Below the pieces are notes generated by a model. It had not been told where the DNA came from, did not search any database, and saw only the letters and a program-made list of their open reading frames with translations. A stretch of 64,000 nt of DNA from JBOEGW01 sp050633625. GTDB lineage: Bacteria; Pseudomonadota; Alphaproteobacteria; Rhodobacterales; Rhodobacteraceae. Shown piece by piece: positions 1 to 8,761 of the stretch (its first letter is position 1; the number at the start of each line of letters is the position of its first letter). Location: the NCBI GenBank assembly GCA_050633625.1, contig JBOEGW010000002.1, positions 5,763 to 69,762 on the forward strand, written 5' to 3'. Both the position numbers and the translations under genes were made by a program.

Positions 1-52
1 CGTACCCGCCGATTGGCGCACCAGCCCTGATTTCTGGAGACATGTGATATGA
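1..52 (+). CDS. C-terminal end of a gene cut by the window edge, probably virB4
   Basis: The second reading frame is open from base 2 to a TGA at 50-52 and encodes VPADWRTSPDFWRHVI. Its stop overlaps the ATG of the next gene in an ATGA arrangement, the same tight coupling seen along the rest of this transfer operon, so it is very likely a real upstream gene. By gene order (it precedes the lipoprotein, VirB5 and VirB6 genes) the obvious candidate is the VirB4 ATPase. Sixteen residues cannot prove the family; this is inference from position. Confidence 0.5.
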   Translation, partial: VPADWRTSPDFWRHVI

Positions 53-258
53 GCTTGAAACCCCTCCTCGCGCTTTGCGCCGCCGCAAGCCTGCTCGCCG
101 CTTGCGAGAAATACACCGAGAAGACCTCGCCCTGCTTCGGGCGCGATGGCGAACCGCAGGTGACGCGGTCCGCCCTCTCCTTCTCGACCATGGGCGCTCC
201 GGTCCAGCAGGCCGCCAAGCCAGACTGCAGCTTCGAGCCCCTGCCCCGTCCTGAATGA
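49..258 (+). CDS. Small lipoprotein of the type IV secretion operon (VirB7/TrbK-like position)
   Basis: A 69-residue protein with a basic-hydrophobic signal and a lipobox (LLAAC, cysteine at residue 19), so it should be lipidated and anchored in an envelope membrane. Three further cysteines follow. Small lipoproteins of this size in VirB operons are either VirB7, which stabilises VirB9 in the outer-membrane core, or TrbK-like entry-exclusion proteins; the sequence does not decide between them. It is translationally coupled to both neighbours: its ATG overlaps the upstream stop and its end overlaps the next start by 4 bp. Confidence 0.7.
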   Translation: MSLKPLLALCAAASLLAACEKYTEKTSPCFGRDGEPQVTRSALSFSTMGAPVQQAAKPDCSFEPLPRPE

Positions 259-1367
259 GCCGCGCCGCGATCATATCCGCCGGGTTCTGCCTCGGCCTCG
301 GCGCTTTGCCCGCGCATGCCCAGGGAGTGCCGACGCAGGACAATTCCGCGATCGGCCGCGCGATTGCACGGGTCACGGCGCTCGCCGAAGATCTAGGTGT
401 CCAGCAGGACAAGGACCGGACCGAGACGACGCTGGCCGATGTCCAGGCCGACCAGCTCCGCGTCCTCGAGGAGATGACGGCGGCAATCACCGGTCCCGGC
501 TTCGATATCCGCGCGCTCGAGGGCAATGCGGATTTCGGAGTGGCGGCGGTCTATCCCAATTTCGATGCAAGCCCCATGAACAGCCGCCTTTTCGGTGAGG
601 GCCGCGAGACGGTCGAGATGATGATCGTCGAAGTTGCGGGCGAGTTCGCAGGCGCCCCCGGTGTGGCCCGCGCCGGTCTCTCAGCCACCCAGTGGCGCTG
701 CCTCTTCCAGGCCCTGATCAAGCAGGAGAGCCGATTCAACGTCGCCGCCCAAAGCCCGGTCGGGGCCTATGGCCTGACTCAGCTCATGCCCGGCACCGCC
801 TCCGATCTTGGAGTCGACCGCTATGACGTGAAAGACAACCTCCGCGGCGGCGCACGTTACATCACCACGCAGCTCAACCGTTTCGGCAACATCCCCCATG
901 CGCTCGCGGCCTATAACGCGGGCCCCGGCCGGGTCATCGAATACGGTGGCGTGCCGCCCTTCACTGAGACCCAAGGCTATGTCCGCAACATCTCCAAGTT
1001 CTACAACGAATACCTGGCCGTGGTGGGCGGAGCCGACGCGCTCGGCACGCTCTCGCCTTCGGACTTTGCGCTGGCCGAATATGCCAGCATCTCCGAGGCG
1101 GGCGTCTATTATGCCGCCGACAGTTCCGCCACGACCGAGCAAGTGATCAACCGCCTCCGCGCGATCATCCTGCAGATCGATGCCCAACCCAATGCCAAGG
1201 CGGCCTGGGAACTCAACACCTACGCCAAGGCCGAGATCGGCCGCATCCTCAACCTTCGCGTCCGGCTGATGGCGGCAAACCAGCAACGTGAGGCGGCCTA
1301 CGCCCAACACCTCGTCGCCGACCGGCTGGCCGAGCGCGACTTCATGCAGATGGGAGTTCCCGAATGA
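255..1367 (+). CDS. Secreted lytic transglycosylase of the T4SS (VirB1-like) with VirB5-like flanks
   Basis: A 370-residue exported protein: the signal peptide ends near ALPAHAQ (residue about 22), followed by a helical segment of about 120 residues and then an SLT/goose-lysozyme-type catalytic domain. The catalytic glutamate lies in ALIKQESRFN (about residue 158), followed by GAYGLTQLMPGTA and AAYNAGPGRV, the usual family motifs. It would cut peptidoglycan to let the secretion channel through. The first 40 and last 70 residues resemble the same parts of the next gene (QGVPT...AEDL.VQ near the start; LNT..AE.G.IL...RL.AA near the end), so the catalytic domain looks inserted in, or fused with, a VirB5-like helical protein. 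It overlaps both neighbours by 4 bp. Confidence 0.88.
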   Translation: MSRAAIISAGFCLGLGALPAHAQGVPTQDNSAIGRAIARVTALAEDLGVQQDKDRTETTLADVQADQLRVLEEMTAAITGPGFDIRALEGNADFGVAAVYPNFDASPMNSRLFGEGRETVEMMIVEVAGEFAGAPGVARAGLSATQWRCLFQALIKQESRFNVAAQSPVGAYGLTQLMPGTASDLGVDRYDVKDNLRGGARYITTQLNRFGNIPHALAAYNAGPGRVIEYGGVPPFTETQGYVRNISKFYNEYLAVVGGADALGTLSPSDFALAEYASISEAGVYYAADSSATTEQVINRLRAIILQIDAQPNAKAAWELNTYAKAEIGRILNLRVRLMAANQQREAAYAQHLVADRLAERDFMQMGVPE

Positions 1368-2131
1368 GACACCTGCTTCTGACGGTGGCCACGGTCACCA
1401 CACTCGGGTTTGCCTCGCCCGCAACGGCCCAGGGCGTACCAACCTTCGATGGCTCGCAGCTTGGTCAACTCGTGGCGCAGCTCGAACACATGGCTGAGGA
1501 TCTGAACGTCCAGATGCAGCAGCTCGCCACCATGCGGCTGGAACTGGAGACCCAGCTGTCGCAGCTGACGAACCTCGAGGCGCAACTGACCTCGCTCATT
1601 GAGGGCAGCGGGTTGGGCGAGCTTTTTGCCACGGTCGAAGAGTTCCGCGCGCTGCGTGGTAAGCTGGTCGCGCCCCTCAACACCGCGCAGTCTTTGGCGA
1701 GCGGCGATTTCCTGAGCGGCTTCAATCCCGGTACCGAACTGTCGGCCTCGGTCGAGCGCGTACTTTCAGGCAGCGGCTTCACCTCGGAACGACTGAGCAC
1801 GCTTTCGGGATCGGATCAGCCTGCCGACAACCGCATCGCCGCTTCCGCCGGGGCCAGCGCCATGTTGTCGGTCGCGGCGCAGGAAAGCCATGAGGAAGCC
1901 GGGCAAAGCCTTGAGCGGCTCGAGACCATGGTCGGGCTCATCGACGATCAGGACGGGCTGAAGTCCGCGGTCGATCTCAACACCCGCGTCACCGCCGAGC
2001 TCGGGATCATCCTGACCCAGATCTGGCGGCTGGAAGCGGCCCAGGGCGTCAGTGCCGGCCAGCTTGGCGTCGTCGATGCAGCCACCCTCGCGGATGAGCG
2101 CAAGTTCCGCTCGATGGCGGTGGATCCATGA
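1364..2131 (+). CDS. virB5: VirB5-like minor pilus/T4SS protein
   Basis: A 255-residue protein with a cleavable signal peptide (cleavage near SPATAQG) and an almost wholly helical, glutamine-rich mature part with coiled-coil character at residues 35-90, as expected of the VirB5/TraC tip adhesin family. It sits between the transglycosylase and VirB6 genes, the normal virB5 region. Its two ends are similar to the ends of the transglycosylase encoded just upstream, suggesting tandem duplication. Overlaps of 4 bp with both neighbours indicate a single transcript. Confidence 0.7.
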   Translation: MRHLLLTVATVTTLGFASPATAQGVPTFDGSQLGQLVAQLEHMAEDLNVQMQQLATMRLELETQLSQLTNLEAQLTSLIEGSGLGELFATVEEFRALRGKLVAPLNTAQSLASGDFLSGFNPGTELSASVERVLSGSGFTSERLSTLSGSDQPADNRIAASAGASAMLSVAAQESHEEAGQSLERLETMVGLIDDQDGLKSAVDLNTRVTAELGIILTQIWRLEAAQGVSAGQLGVVDAATLADERKFRSMAVDP

Positions 2132-2562
2132 GGACCTCCAAGCTTACCACGAGCCGCTTCACCCTGATGGAAGCCGGACTTCTGAGCCTTTCGCTTGCCC
2201 TGCCGCTCGGCCTCCTTGTCTTGCCTGACGCGGCATCAGGTCAGGATCGGCCCTTCACCTCTATGGAGATCGCACGAGAGGACGACGATGCGTGCCGCGT
2301 CCCAAAACCCCCCATGGATCTCGCCGAGACCGCATACTTGCGCAATGGCTACCGCGCGATCCTGCGCATCCTGATCGCCGAAGAGGCGCTGGCCTCGGAA
2401 ACCTGCACCTGCCTGCTGGACCAGTTCACCTGGGATCAGGCGCTTGACGCACTGCCCCGGTTTCAGACCTCGGACAACCCGCGCCTGCCGTTCAAGGTGC
2501 TCGATCTCTACGCCCAAGCCGACGCGCTCGAGGCGCAAGTTGCGGAGGTCTGTGCGGAATAG
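2128..2562 (+). CDS. Unknown exported protein of the T4SS operon
   Basis: A 144-residue protein starting with a long signal or membrane anchor (about residues 15-38, leucine-rich and ending near AASGQD). The mature part contains three cysteines, two of them in ETCTCLLDQF, plus the C-terminal one, and is otherwise acidic and helical. I do not recognise a family. Its position between virB5 and virB6, with 4-bp overlap upstream and direct abutment downstream (stop at 2560-2562, next ATG at 2563), argues for a periplasmic accessory of the secretion machine. Confidence 0.65.
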   Translation: MRTSKLTTSRFTLMEAGLLSLSLALPLGLLVLPDAASGQDRPFTSMEIAREDDDACRVPKPPMDLAETAYLRNGYRAILRILIAEEALASETCTCLLDQFTWDQALDALPRFQTSDNPRLPFKVLDLYAQADALEAQVAEVCAE

Positions 2563-3576
2563 ATGGGGGTCATTCGCGACATCCTGAGCCAGGTCGACGC
2601 CGCGGTAGATACCGTGGCACAGGACGGCTTTGTCTCCTCGGCGGGTGCCGTCGGCGACGTGATCTCCGCCGGGGCCGCGCTCCTCGTCGTGCTTCTCGGG
2701 GTCAACGCGGTCATGCAACTCCGTCCCCTGCCCTTCGGCACCGGCTTTGCCTTCGGGATGAAGGTGGCACTGGTCGGGATCTTCGCGCAGAGCTGGGACA
2801 ACTTCAGCGTCATCTATGGCATCGTCACGCAGGTGCCCGACTCCGTGGGCGCATCGATCCTCGCGCTCACCGGCTCGGGTGACGAGGCCGGGGTCTATGA
2901 GAGCCTCGACAACATGGTCGCCCGCATCACCGCCTATGGCGACACGATCGGCGACCGGGCGGGCTGGGTCTTCGGCGCTGTTCTGGGCGCCATTTTCTTC
3001 GTCCTCTCCGCCGTTTTCGCCGCCGTCACCGCCGGGATCATTGCCTTCGCCCGCATCGTCTTCGCATTGATGATCGTGATCGCCCCCTTCATGATCGTGA
3101 CCTCGCTCTTCAAGCCGACCCAGTCCCTCTTCGAGGCCTGGACCCGCGCCACCATCGGCTATGCGCTCATGCCGGTCGCGGCCGCCGGGGCCGCGGGCAT
3201 CATCGTGGCGATCGCCGAGGCCATCGGGGATGCTTCCGCCGATCCGGGCGATGTCGAGACCGTCAGCCTCATCCTGCCCTTCCTGGTCATCCTGATCCTC
3301 AGCGCCGGGATCATGGCCTCAGTCCCCTACATCGCCTCCAACCTCACCGGCGTCGTGGGCATTGCCTCGAATGCCGTGGGTCTCACGGGCCTTGCGCGCC
3401 AGGGTTTCGTGAACACGCGCCAGTACGGCACCGGCACCACCTCCCGCCTTTTCACCGGCAAGTCCCCGCAGGAGCTGAACCAGATGGCCAATACGGGCGT
3501 GGTGAAGACCGGCGAGATGATCCGCCAAAGCCCCGGCGCACTTCTCTCCGCCGCCAAGGCCTTCCGCAAACCCTGA
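2563..3576 (+). CDS. virB6: VirB6/TrbL family inner-membrane channel protein
   Basis: A 337-residue polytopic membrane protein with hydrophobic segments at about residues 25-50, 55-75, 130-150, 150-185, 195-220 and 235-265, and a hydrophilic tail. This pattern, and the position before VirB8, match VirB6, which forms part of the inner-membrane translocation path of conjugative T4SSs. The start abuts the previous stop with no gap, implying translational coupling. Confidence 0.85.
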   Translation: MGVIRDILSQVDAAVDTVAQDGFVSSAGAVGDVISAGAALLVVLLGVNAVMQLRPLPFGTGFAFGMKVALVGIFAQSWDNFSVIYGIVTQVPDSVGASILALTGSGDEAGVYESLDNMVARITAYGDTIGDRAGWVFGAVLGAIFFVLSAVFAAVTAGIIAFARIVFALMIVIAPFMIVTSLFKPTQSLFEAWTRATIGYALMPVAAAGAAGIIVAIAEAIGDASADPGDVETVSLILPFLVILILSAGIMASVPYIASNLTGVVGIASNAVGLTGLARQGFVNTRQYGTGTTSRLFTGKSPQELNQMANTGVVKTGEMIRQSPGALLSAAKAFRKP

Positions 3577-3593
3577 TGTGAAAGACGACTGAC

Positions 3594-4274
3594 TTGAAGA
3601 AACCTGTGACCAGTTCCCCCGCGCCTGACCGCGACGCGTTTGAAGCGGATTTCATCTACGGGCCAAGGCGGCGCGAGCGATTTGCCTGGTTCGTCGCGGC
3701 CGCGGGCGTGCTGGTCGGCGTGGCGGGCATGGTCGCGGGCGCGAGCCTCTTTCCCCTCAAGTCGACCGAGACCTTCGTGGTCGTGGTCGACAAGGAAACC
3801 GGCGAGATGGATCGGGTCGCGGCTGTGCAGGCGCTGACACTCTCGGAAAGCGACGCCATCATCCAGGCCAATCTCGTCGCTTACGTCGATGACCGCGAAA
3901 CCTATGACCTGACCGATGGCGAGCAGCGCATCAACTCGGTGCTCGACCGCTCGGATGGCGATGCCGCCCGCACGCTGCGCGATCTCTGGTCGTCGACCAA
4001 TGAGGACTACCCGATCACTGTCTATGGGCGCGATGCCAAGATCGAGGTGGTGATCAAGTCGGTGAACCAGATCGAGCGCGGCGTGGCCCAGGTCCGCTTC
4101 ACCCGCACGCTGCGCCGTCCGCGCGATACCCGCACCGTGACCCGGTCTTATGTCGCCACCGTCGGCTACGACTTCCAACCCGAAACCCGCCAGCGCCTTC
4201 AGGACGTCTGGGCCAACCCCTTGGGCTTCGTGGTGACCTCCTACCGCGTCGACGCCGAGACCCTGGAGAACTGA
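3594..4274 (+). CDS. virB8: VirB8 inner-membrane assembly factor
   Basis: A 226-residue protein with a short cytoplasmic N-terminus, a single membrane span at about residues 31-52, and a periplasmic NTF2-like domain with segments typical of VirB8 (SESDAIIQANLVAYV, DNRETYD-like, VRFTRTLRRP, TRSYVATVGY). VirB8 nucleates the T4SS by contacting VirB9, VirB10 and the pilins. The start is a TTG: in this frame the stop just upstream (3579-3581) leaves no ATG or GTG before the membrane segment, so either this TTG or the GTG at 3606 must be used. Confidence 0.88.
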   Translation: MKKPVTSSPAPDRDAFEADFIYGPRRRERFAWFVAAAGVLVGVAGMVAGASLFPLKSTETFVVVVDKETGEMDRVAAVQALTLSESDAIIQANLVAYVDDRETYDLTDGEQRINSVLDRSDGDAARTLRDLWSSTNEDYPITVYGRDAKIEVVIKSVNQIERGVAQVRFTRTLRRPRDTRTVTRSYVATVGYDFQPETRQRLQDVWANPLGFVVTSYRVDAETLEN

Positions 4275-4279
4275 CCCCC

Positions 4280-5002
4280 ATGAAATCCCTGCCTGCGCTC
4301 CTCCTCGCGCTTGCCCTTCCTGTTGCCGCTTTGGCCGAGGCCACGCCGCAAGGCGGGTCGCTCGACATCCGCATCCGCACCGCCGTCTATAACGAGAACC
4401 AGGTCTACAGGATCGAAACCGATCTTCGGCATTCAACGACGATCCATTTTGGGGCTGGGGAGAGGTTCGAGGCGGTGATTGTCGGCGACACCGAAAGCTT
4501 CCAGGTCGATCCGATCCCGGAGCTAGGTAATGTGCTGACGATCAAACCGCATGTGGCCAATGCCTCGACCAACATGACGGTGATCACCAACCGCCGCACC
4601 TATTCCTTCCACCTGCGCGAGGGCTCGATCCCGAACCGTACCGGCATGTTCTTCGAGGTCCGCTTCCGCTACCCCGACGAGGAACGTCGCGCCTCGGCGG
4701 CCTCCCAACCCAAGGGCTATGAGGCGCCGCGCAACTACTACTACCGCGTCTCGGGGATCGGCGACTTCCGCCCCAGCCATATCTACGACGACGGGCGCTA
4801 CACGTATTTCGTCTTCCCGGAAAACACTCGTCAGCCCGCCCTCTTCAAAGCCGATGACCAGGGCCGCGAACGCACGGTCAACTGGACCCAGCAAGGCAAC
4901 ACCGTCCGCGTGCTCGGGGTGAACACCTATTGGACGCTGCGCATCGGTGACGAAGCGATCTGTGCGATGCGCGACGAGAGCGCCATCTACGTGAGCAATT
5001 GA
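4280..5002 (+). CDS. virB9: VirB9 outer-membrane core component
   Basis: A 240-residue protein with a signal peptide (cleavage near ALAEA, about residue 20). The N-terminal half carries the VirB9/TrbG/CagX beta-sandwich pattern (YNENQVYRIETDL; FEAVIVGDTESFQV; NMTVITNRRTYSFHL) and the C-terminal half the VirB10-binding domain (YRVSGIGDFRPSHIYDDG; YTYFVFPE). With VirB7 and VirB10 it builds the core complex. It lies 5 bp after VirB8 and touches VirB10. Confidence 0.92.
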   Translation: MKSLPALLLALALPVAALAEATPQGGSLDIRIRTAVYNENQVYRIETDLRHSTTIHFGAGERFEAVIVGDTESFQVDPIPELGNVLTIKPHVANASTNMTVITNRRTYSFHLREGSIPNRTGMFFEVRFRYPDEERRASAASQPKGYEAPRNYYYRVSGIGDFRPSHIYDDGRYTYFVFPENTRQPALFKADDQGRERTVNWTQQGNTVRVLGVNTYWTLRIGDEAICAMRDESAIYVSN

Positions 5003-5004
5003 CC

Positions 5005-6429
5005 ATGGCCGATCAAACCCCTCCCGATCTACAGGACCGCCTCGACCAGTTCAGCCAGCGCGGCAAGTCCAAGCGCCGGGGCAACAGCCTCGGGGTCGGC
5101 GCGCTCGCCGCAGCCCTCGCCCTTGGCGGGGCTGGAGTGGCGTATTTCCTGGCCACCGGTCTGCAGGACGGCGACAGTGCGCTTGAGACCTCCGATGTCG
5201 AAACTTTCCAGGACCGCCGCCCTGGCACAGGCGGGCGGCTGGAGTTCCCGCCAGACGAGACCGAGCAACGGGTCAACGATGCGCTGATCGCCGTTGAGGA
5301 AGCGCTCGACGTACCCGCCGCCCCTGCCCCGGAGGCAAGCGCCGAGGTGCTGGCCGAGATCGCCAAGCTGCGCGAGGCCCTCGCCGCCAGCCAGGCCGCG
5401 CGCAACTCGGAAATCCAGTCCGCCGTCGCCGACCTGCGCGAAGCCTTCGATGAACAGAAGGCTGCATTGGAAGCGCTTATCGCTGAGAAAGAGGCAGAGC
5501 TTGCCAACCTGCAGCGCCAGACCGAGACCCGTATCGAAGGGCTGCAAGCCATGCTCGATGCCGAACGGGCGCAGCGCGAGGGGCTCGAGGCTGAGCTGGA
5601 CCGCGAGGGTTTGATTGCCGATCAGCGCCTTCTTGAGGAACGCCGCCGGCAGGAAGAGGAGCAGCGTCAGCGCGAGGCCGAACGCATCGCCGAGGAGCTT
5701 CTGACCGCTCAGATCAAATCCCCCGCCGTGGTCTTTGCCGACGGTCCGCGTGGTGGCCAAAGTGGCGCGGCGGTCGCCGATCCTGCTGCCGCTGGAACCG
5801 GGGGACCCGTGCTTTCCGGCAACGAGGCGTTCCTGCAGAGCGCGCGGCCGCTCGAGGTGCAGGAGGCCGCGCGTCTCACCCACCCCGAACGCACCCTGAC
5901 CCAAGGGTCCGTCATTCAGGCCGCGCTCCAGACCGCCATCAACAGCGACTTACCCGGCTCCGTCGTCGCAGTCGTCTCCGAGCCGGTCCCGGCGTTCTCC
6001 GGAGACCGGATCCTGATCCCCCGGGGTTCCCGCCTTTTTGGCCAATACCGCTCGGGAATTGCAATGCACCAGAAGCGCATCCTGATCCTCTGGACCCGCG
6101 TCCTGACCCCGGACGGCACCTCGATGGAGATCGCCGCCGTGGGCGGGGACCAGCTCGGCCGCTCGGGTCTCACTGGCCTTGTCGACACCAGGTTCACCGA
6201 GCGCTTCGGCGGCGCGGCGCTGATTTCCGTGATTGGGGCGGCACCAGCCGTGGCGGCCGAGAGTGCCAACAATGAAACCACCAGCATCGTCCTGGGCGAT
6301 GTCGGCAGCGACCTGCAGGATGCGGTCGGATCGGTCATCGCCGACCAGGTCTCAATCGCACCGACGATCTATGTCGATCAGGGGGCCGCGGTCACCGTGC
6401 TCGTTGACAGGGATGTGGTGATTTACTGA
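5005..6429 (+). CDS. virB10: VirB10/TrbI envelope-spanning core protein
   Basis: A 474-residue protein: a short basic cytoplasmic tail, one membrane span at about residues 30-50, a long periplasmic alanine/glutamate/arginine-rich coiled coil (about 105-235), then the conserved TrbI/VirB10 C-terminal beta-barrel domain (RTLTQGSVIQAALQTAINSD; GDRILIPRGSRLFGQY; GGDQLGRSGLTGLVDTRF; AVTVLVDRDVVIY). It bridges both membranes and relays energy from the ATPases. ATG 5005 is preferred; an in-frame TTG at 4999 overlapping the VirB9 stop is possible. The stop overlaps the virB11 ATG by one base (TGATG). Confidence 0.93.
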   Translation: MADQTPPDLQDRLDQFSQRGKSKRRGNSLGVGALAAALALGGAGVAYFLATGLQDGDSALETSDVETFQDRRPGTGGRLEFPPDETEQRVNDALIAVEEALDVPAAPAPEASAEVLAEIAKLREALAASQAARNSEIQSAVADLREAFDEQKAALEALIAEKEAELANLQRQTETRIEGLQAMLDAERAQREGLEAELDREGLIADQRLLEERRRQEEEQRQREAERIAEELLTAQIKSPAVVFADGPRGGQSGAAVADPAAAGTGGPVLSGNEAFLQSARPLEVQEAARLTHPERTLTQGSVIQAALQTAINSDLPGSVVAVVSEPVPAFSGDRILIPRGSRLFGQYRSGIAMHQKRILILWTRVLTPDGTSMEIAAVGGDQLGRSGLTGLVDTRFTERFGGAALISVIGAAPAVAAESANNETTSIVLGDVGSDLQDAVGSVIADQVSIAPTIYVDQGAAVTVLVDRDVVIY

Positions 6430-7406
6430 TGGAGCAGGCATCGCCAGCCTCCTACCTCGAACGCTATCTCGACCCGTTCCGCGACCTTCTACGACGCGAC
6501 GACGTGGTCGAGATCGCGATCAACCCGGATGGCAAGGTCTGGCTGGAGATGGCGGGTGACGCCACCATGCGCCACGAAGGTCAGATCGTGGATCGCACCA
6601 CCGCCCTCAACATGGCCCAGACCATCGTCGGCGACGCCAAGGCCCGCGTTTCTGAAAAGAACCCCCTCGTCTCCGGCAAGGTGGAATATGCGGGCCGCCC
6701 GCTTCGGGTCCAGGTCGCCGTGCCGCCCGCCATCGATCGCGGTGCCTCGATCACCATTCGCCTCTTCGCCTCTGGCAGCATTAGGGACTACGCCCCGGCT
6801 TATCTCTTCGGCAAGGCCGTCTCGCTCGACGCCCTCCGCGCGGAAAAGATGAAAAACATCGCCACACTCGCCGAAGAGAACCTCGAGGCCGCGCTGCAAA
6901 CCCTGATCGAGGCGCGGCTCAACATGCTGATCAGTGGTGGGACCTCGACCGGCAAAACCACCTTCGCACGGCACCTTCTGACTCATGTGAGCGAGCACGA
7001 GCGGCTGATCACCATCGAAGACGCCTTCGAGCTCTTCCCCGGCCAACCGAACACCGTCGCCCTCCTGGCAGAGCGCGGGGCCGGATCGCAACGCAGCGCC
7101 AACGCCCTTCTCCAAGCCTCCCTCCGCATGCGCCCCGACCGTATCATCGTCGGCGAGCTGCGCGGCGCCGAGGCCTTGACGTTTCTTGAGGCCATCAACA
7201 CCGGCCATGGCGGGTCGGTGTCGACGATCCACGCCGAAACCGCGGAACTCGCCATCGACCGGCTGGCGATCATGGTGCTGCAGGCTGGCACACCGCTGAC
7301 CTTCGCCGAGGTGCGCGAATACATCCGCAAGTCCATCGATGTAATCGTCCAGCTCGGGCGCGCCGAGGGAAAGCGGGGGATTACGGAGTTCTATCTGCCG
7401 AGCTGA
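6429..7406 (+). CDS. virB11: VirB11 hexameric traffic ATPase
   Basis: A 325-residue cytoplasmic ATPase with the N-terminal domain of the family (DDVVEIAINPDGKVWLE), a Walker A motif GGTSTGKTTF at about residues 170-178, an Asp box (ITIEDAFELF), Walker B/His-box region (RIIVGELRGAEALTFLEAINTGHGG) and STIHA. VirB11 drives pilus assembly and substrate transfer at the base of the T4SS. It is the last gene of this transfer operon; the next 176 bp hold no gene and no clear terminator. Confidence 0.95.
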   Translation: MEQASPASYLERYLDPFRDLLRRDDVVEIAINPDGKVWLEMAGDATMRHEGQIVDRTTALNMAQTIVGDAKARVSEKNPLVSGKVEYAGRPLRVQVAVPPAIDRGASITIRLFASGSIRDYAPAYLFGKAVSLDALRAEKMKNIATLAEENLEAALQTLIEARLNMLISGGTSTGKTTFARHLLTHVSEHERLITIEDAFELFPGQPNTVALLAERGAGSQRSANALLQASLRMRPDRIIVGELRGAEALTFLEAINTGHGGSVSTIHAETAELAIDRLAIMVLQAGTPLTFAEVREYIRKSIDVIVQLGRAEGKRGITEFYLPS

Positions 7407-7582
7407 CGGCTATTTTCTACAGGGTGGGCGGGGAGCGGTCATTCGCTGCGGCTTGAACCAATGTCGGCATTGTAGAGCCTCACACGCCGGGGGGACAACG
7501 CGCTCGATCAGAACCTACGCCAGATCGCGACCGTGTCGGCGCGTCCCCACCAACACGTTCATTTCTTTACGACCAATGCCGG

Positions 7583-8665
7583 ATGTCTACCTCGCCAATA
7601 TCGTGTTACATTGACAATGGAATCACGAGGAGGAGCGGGGTTTTGCTGGAACATGCACTTGTTCTGGATTCGTTAGGGGCGCCGATCAGGCACCGGCAGA
7701 AAACCCATTCAGCTGATTGGGACGAAGTGGAGGACTTCTGCCGGTCGGTCTATATGCGATATCGGGTGCGGCCTTTGGATCGCTTGTCCCTGCCGGATGC
7801 GACCATGATTTCGGCGAAGGCGGGCTGTGTGACCATGACCCGGTTTGCCTACGGCACCGGCATTCACCTTGACCGTTTCGATCCTGATGCCGGAAACATC
7901 CTTGTTCTTAACACCCTGCGCGGGGCATTGGATCATCAAACCGATGGTGGCTCTATTGCAACCGCTGCCGGGGAAAGCTTTGTCGTAGATTGCTCCCGAG
8001 CCGAATATTGGCTTGAGGGTGATCCCGACCATATGCAGCTGAACCTCACGATCCCGCATCAGGCGATGGTTGATACGGCCGAGAGGTGGTTCGGTTTCGT
8101 GCCGGATGACCGCCTGTGGACGAGCCGTGTCAAGATCGGCGGCCCCAACTCAGCCTGGCCCGCGCTTCTCGATTATGCCACCCGTGCCTTAACGCGCGCG
8201 GGCGAAGTCTCATCCGACGCAGTCTTGGTGCGGCATATCGAAGAGATGCTTTGCGTCGAACTTCTGCGACAGTGGGCATCGGCCGCTGGGTTGAGCCTTG
8301 AGACCGGGGCCCGCTGTGCAGCCCCCGGTTACGTTCGCGCGGCCGAGGAGATCATGGAAGCCGAAGCGCGCGAAGCACCTTCAATCGGCGATGTGGCCAA
8401 GCGTGTCGGCGTTTCTGCAAGGACACTGTCCGGCGGATTTCAGAAGTTTCGAGGTATTTCGCCTCGGGCATTCCTCGTGGCGCGGCGGCTTGACGGCTTT
8501 CGCCGGGATCTTGAAACTTTGCCAGCCAATGTGACCGTCACCGTGATCGCCGCAGACTGGGGCTTTTCGAACTTCGGCGCTCTGGCCGGCCGGTATCGAG
8601 AAAGGTTCGGAGAAACGCCGTCGCAGACGCGTGGTCGGGTCGCACGACGCGTCCGCCCGCACTGA
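7583..8665 (+). CDS. AraC-family transcriptional regulator
   Basis: A 360-residue protein with an N-terminal AraC-binding-like domain (about residues 60-190) and a C-terminal double helix-turn-helix (about 255-355; SIGDVAKRVGVSARTLSGGFQ is helix-turn-helix 1, and the VTVIAADWGFSNFGALAGRYR region with FGETPSQ is helix-turn-helix 2). This layout is common for regulators of oxygenase or hydrolase operons. It lies directly upstream of, and in line with, a serine hydrolase gene it probably controls. The inducer is not predictable. Confidence 0.88.
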   Translation: MSTSPISCYIDNGITRRSGVLLEHALVLDSLGAPIRHRQKTHSADWDEVEDFCRSVYMRYRVRPLDRLSLPDATMISAKAGCVTMTRFAYGTGIHLDRFDPDAGNILVLNTLRGALDHQTDGGSIATAAGESFVVDCSRAEYWLEGDPDHMQLNLTIPHQAMVDTAERWFGFVPDDRLWTSRVKIGGPNSAWPALLDYATRALTRAGEVSSDAVLVRHIEEMLCVELLRQWASAAGLSLETGARCAAPGYVRAAEEIMEAEAREAPSIGDVAKRVGVSARTLSGGFQKFRGISPRAFLVARRLDGFRRDLETLPANVTVTVIAADWGFSNFGALAGRYRERFGETPSQTRGRVARRVRPH

Positions 8666-8761
8666 CTTCGTTTCCGAAATCGGACAGAACATACCGGTTG
8701 CGAACAGCGCGGCCGATCAGTGTTCCGCATTCTTCTCTTCACATCTTCAAGGGAGGAACCA

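Noticed and set aside
681..1310. Open - strand frame of 209 codons over the transglycosylase gene
   Set aside because: It lies fully inside the + strand gene, which has a signal peptide and catalytic motifs; long antisense frames are common in GC-rich coding DNA.
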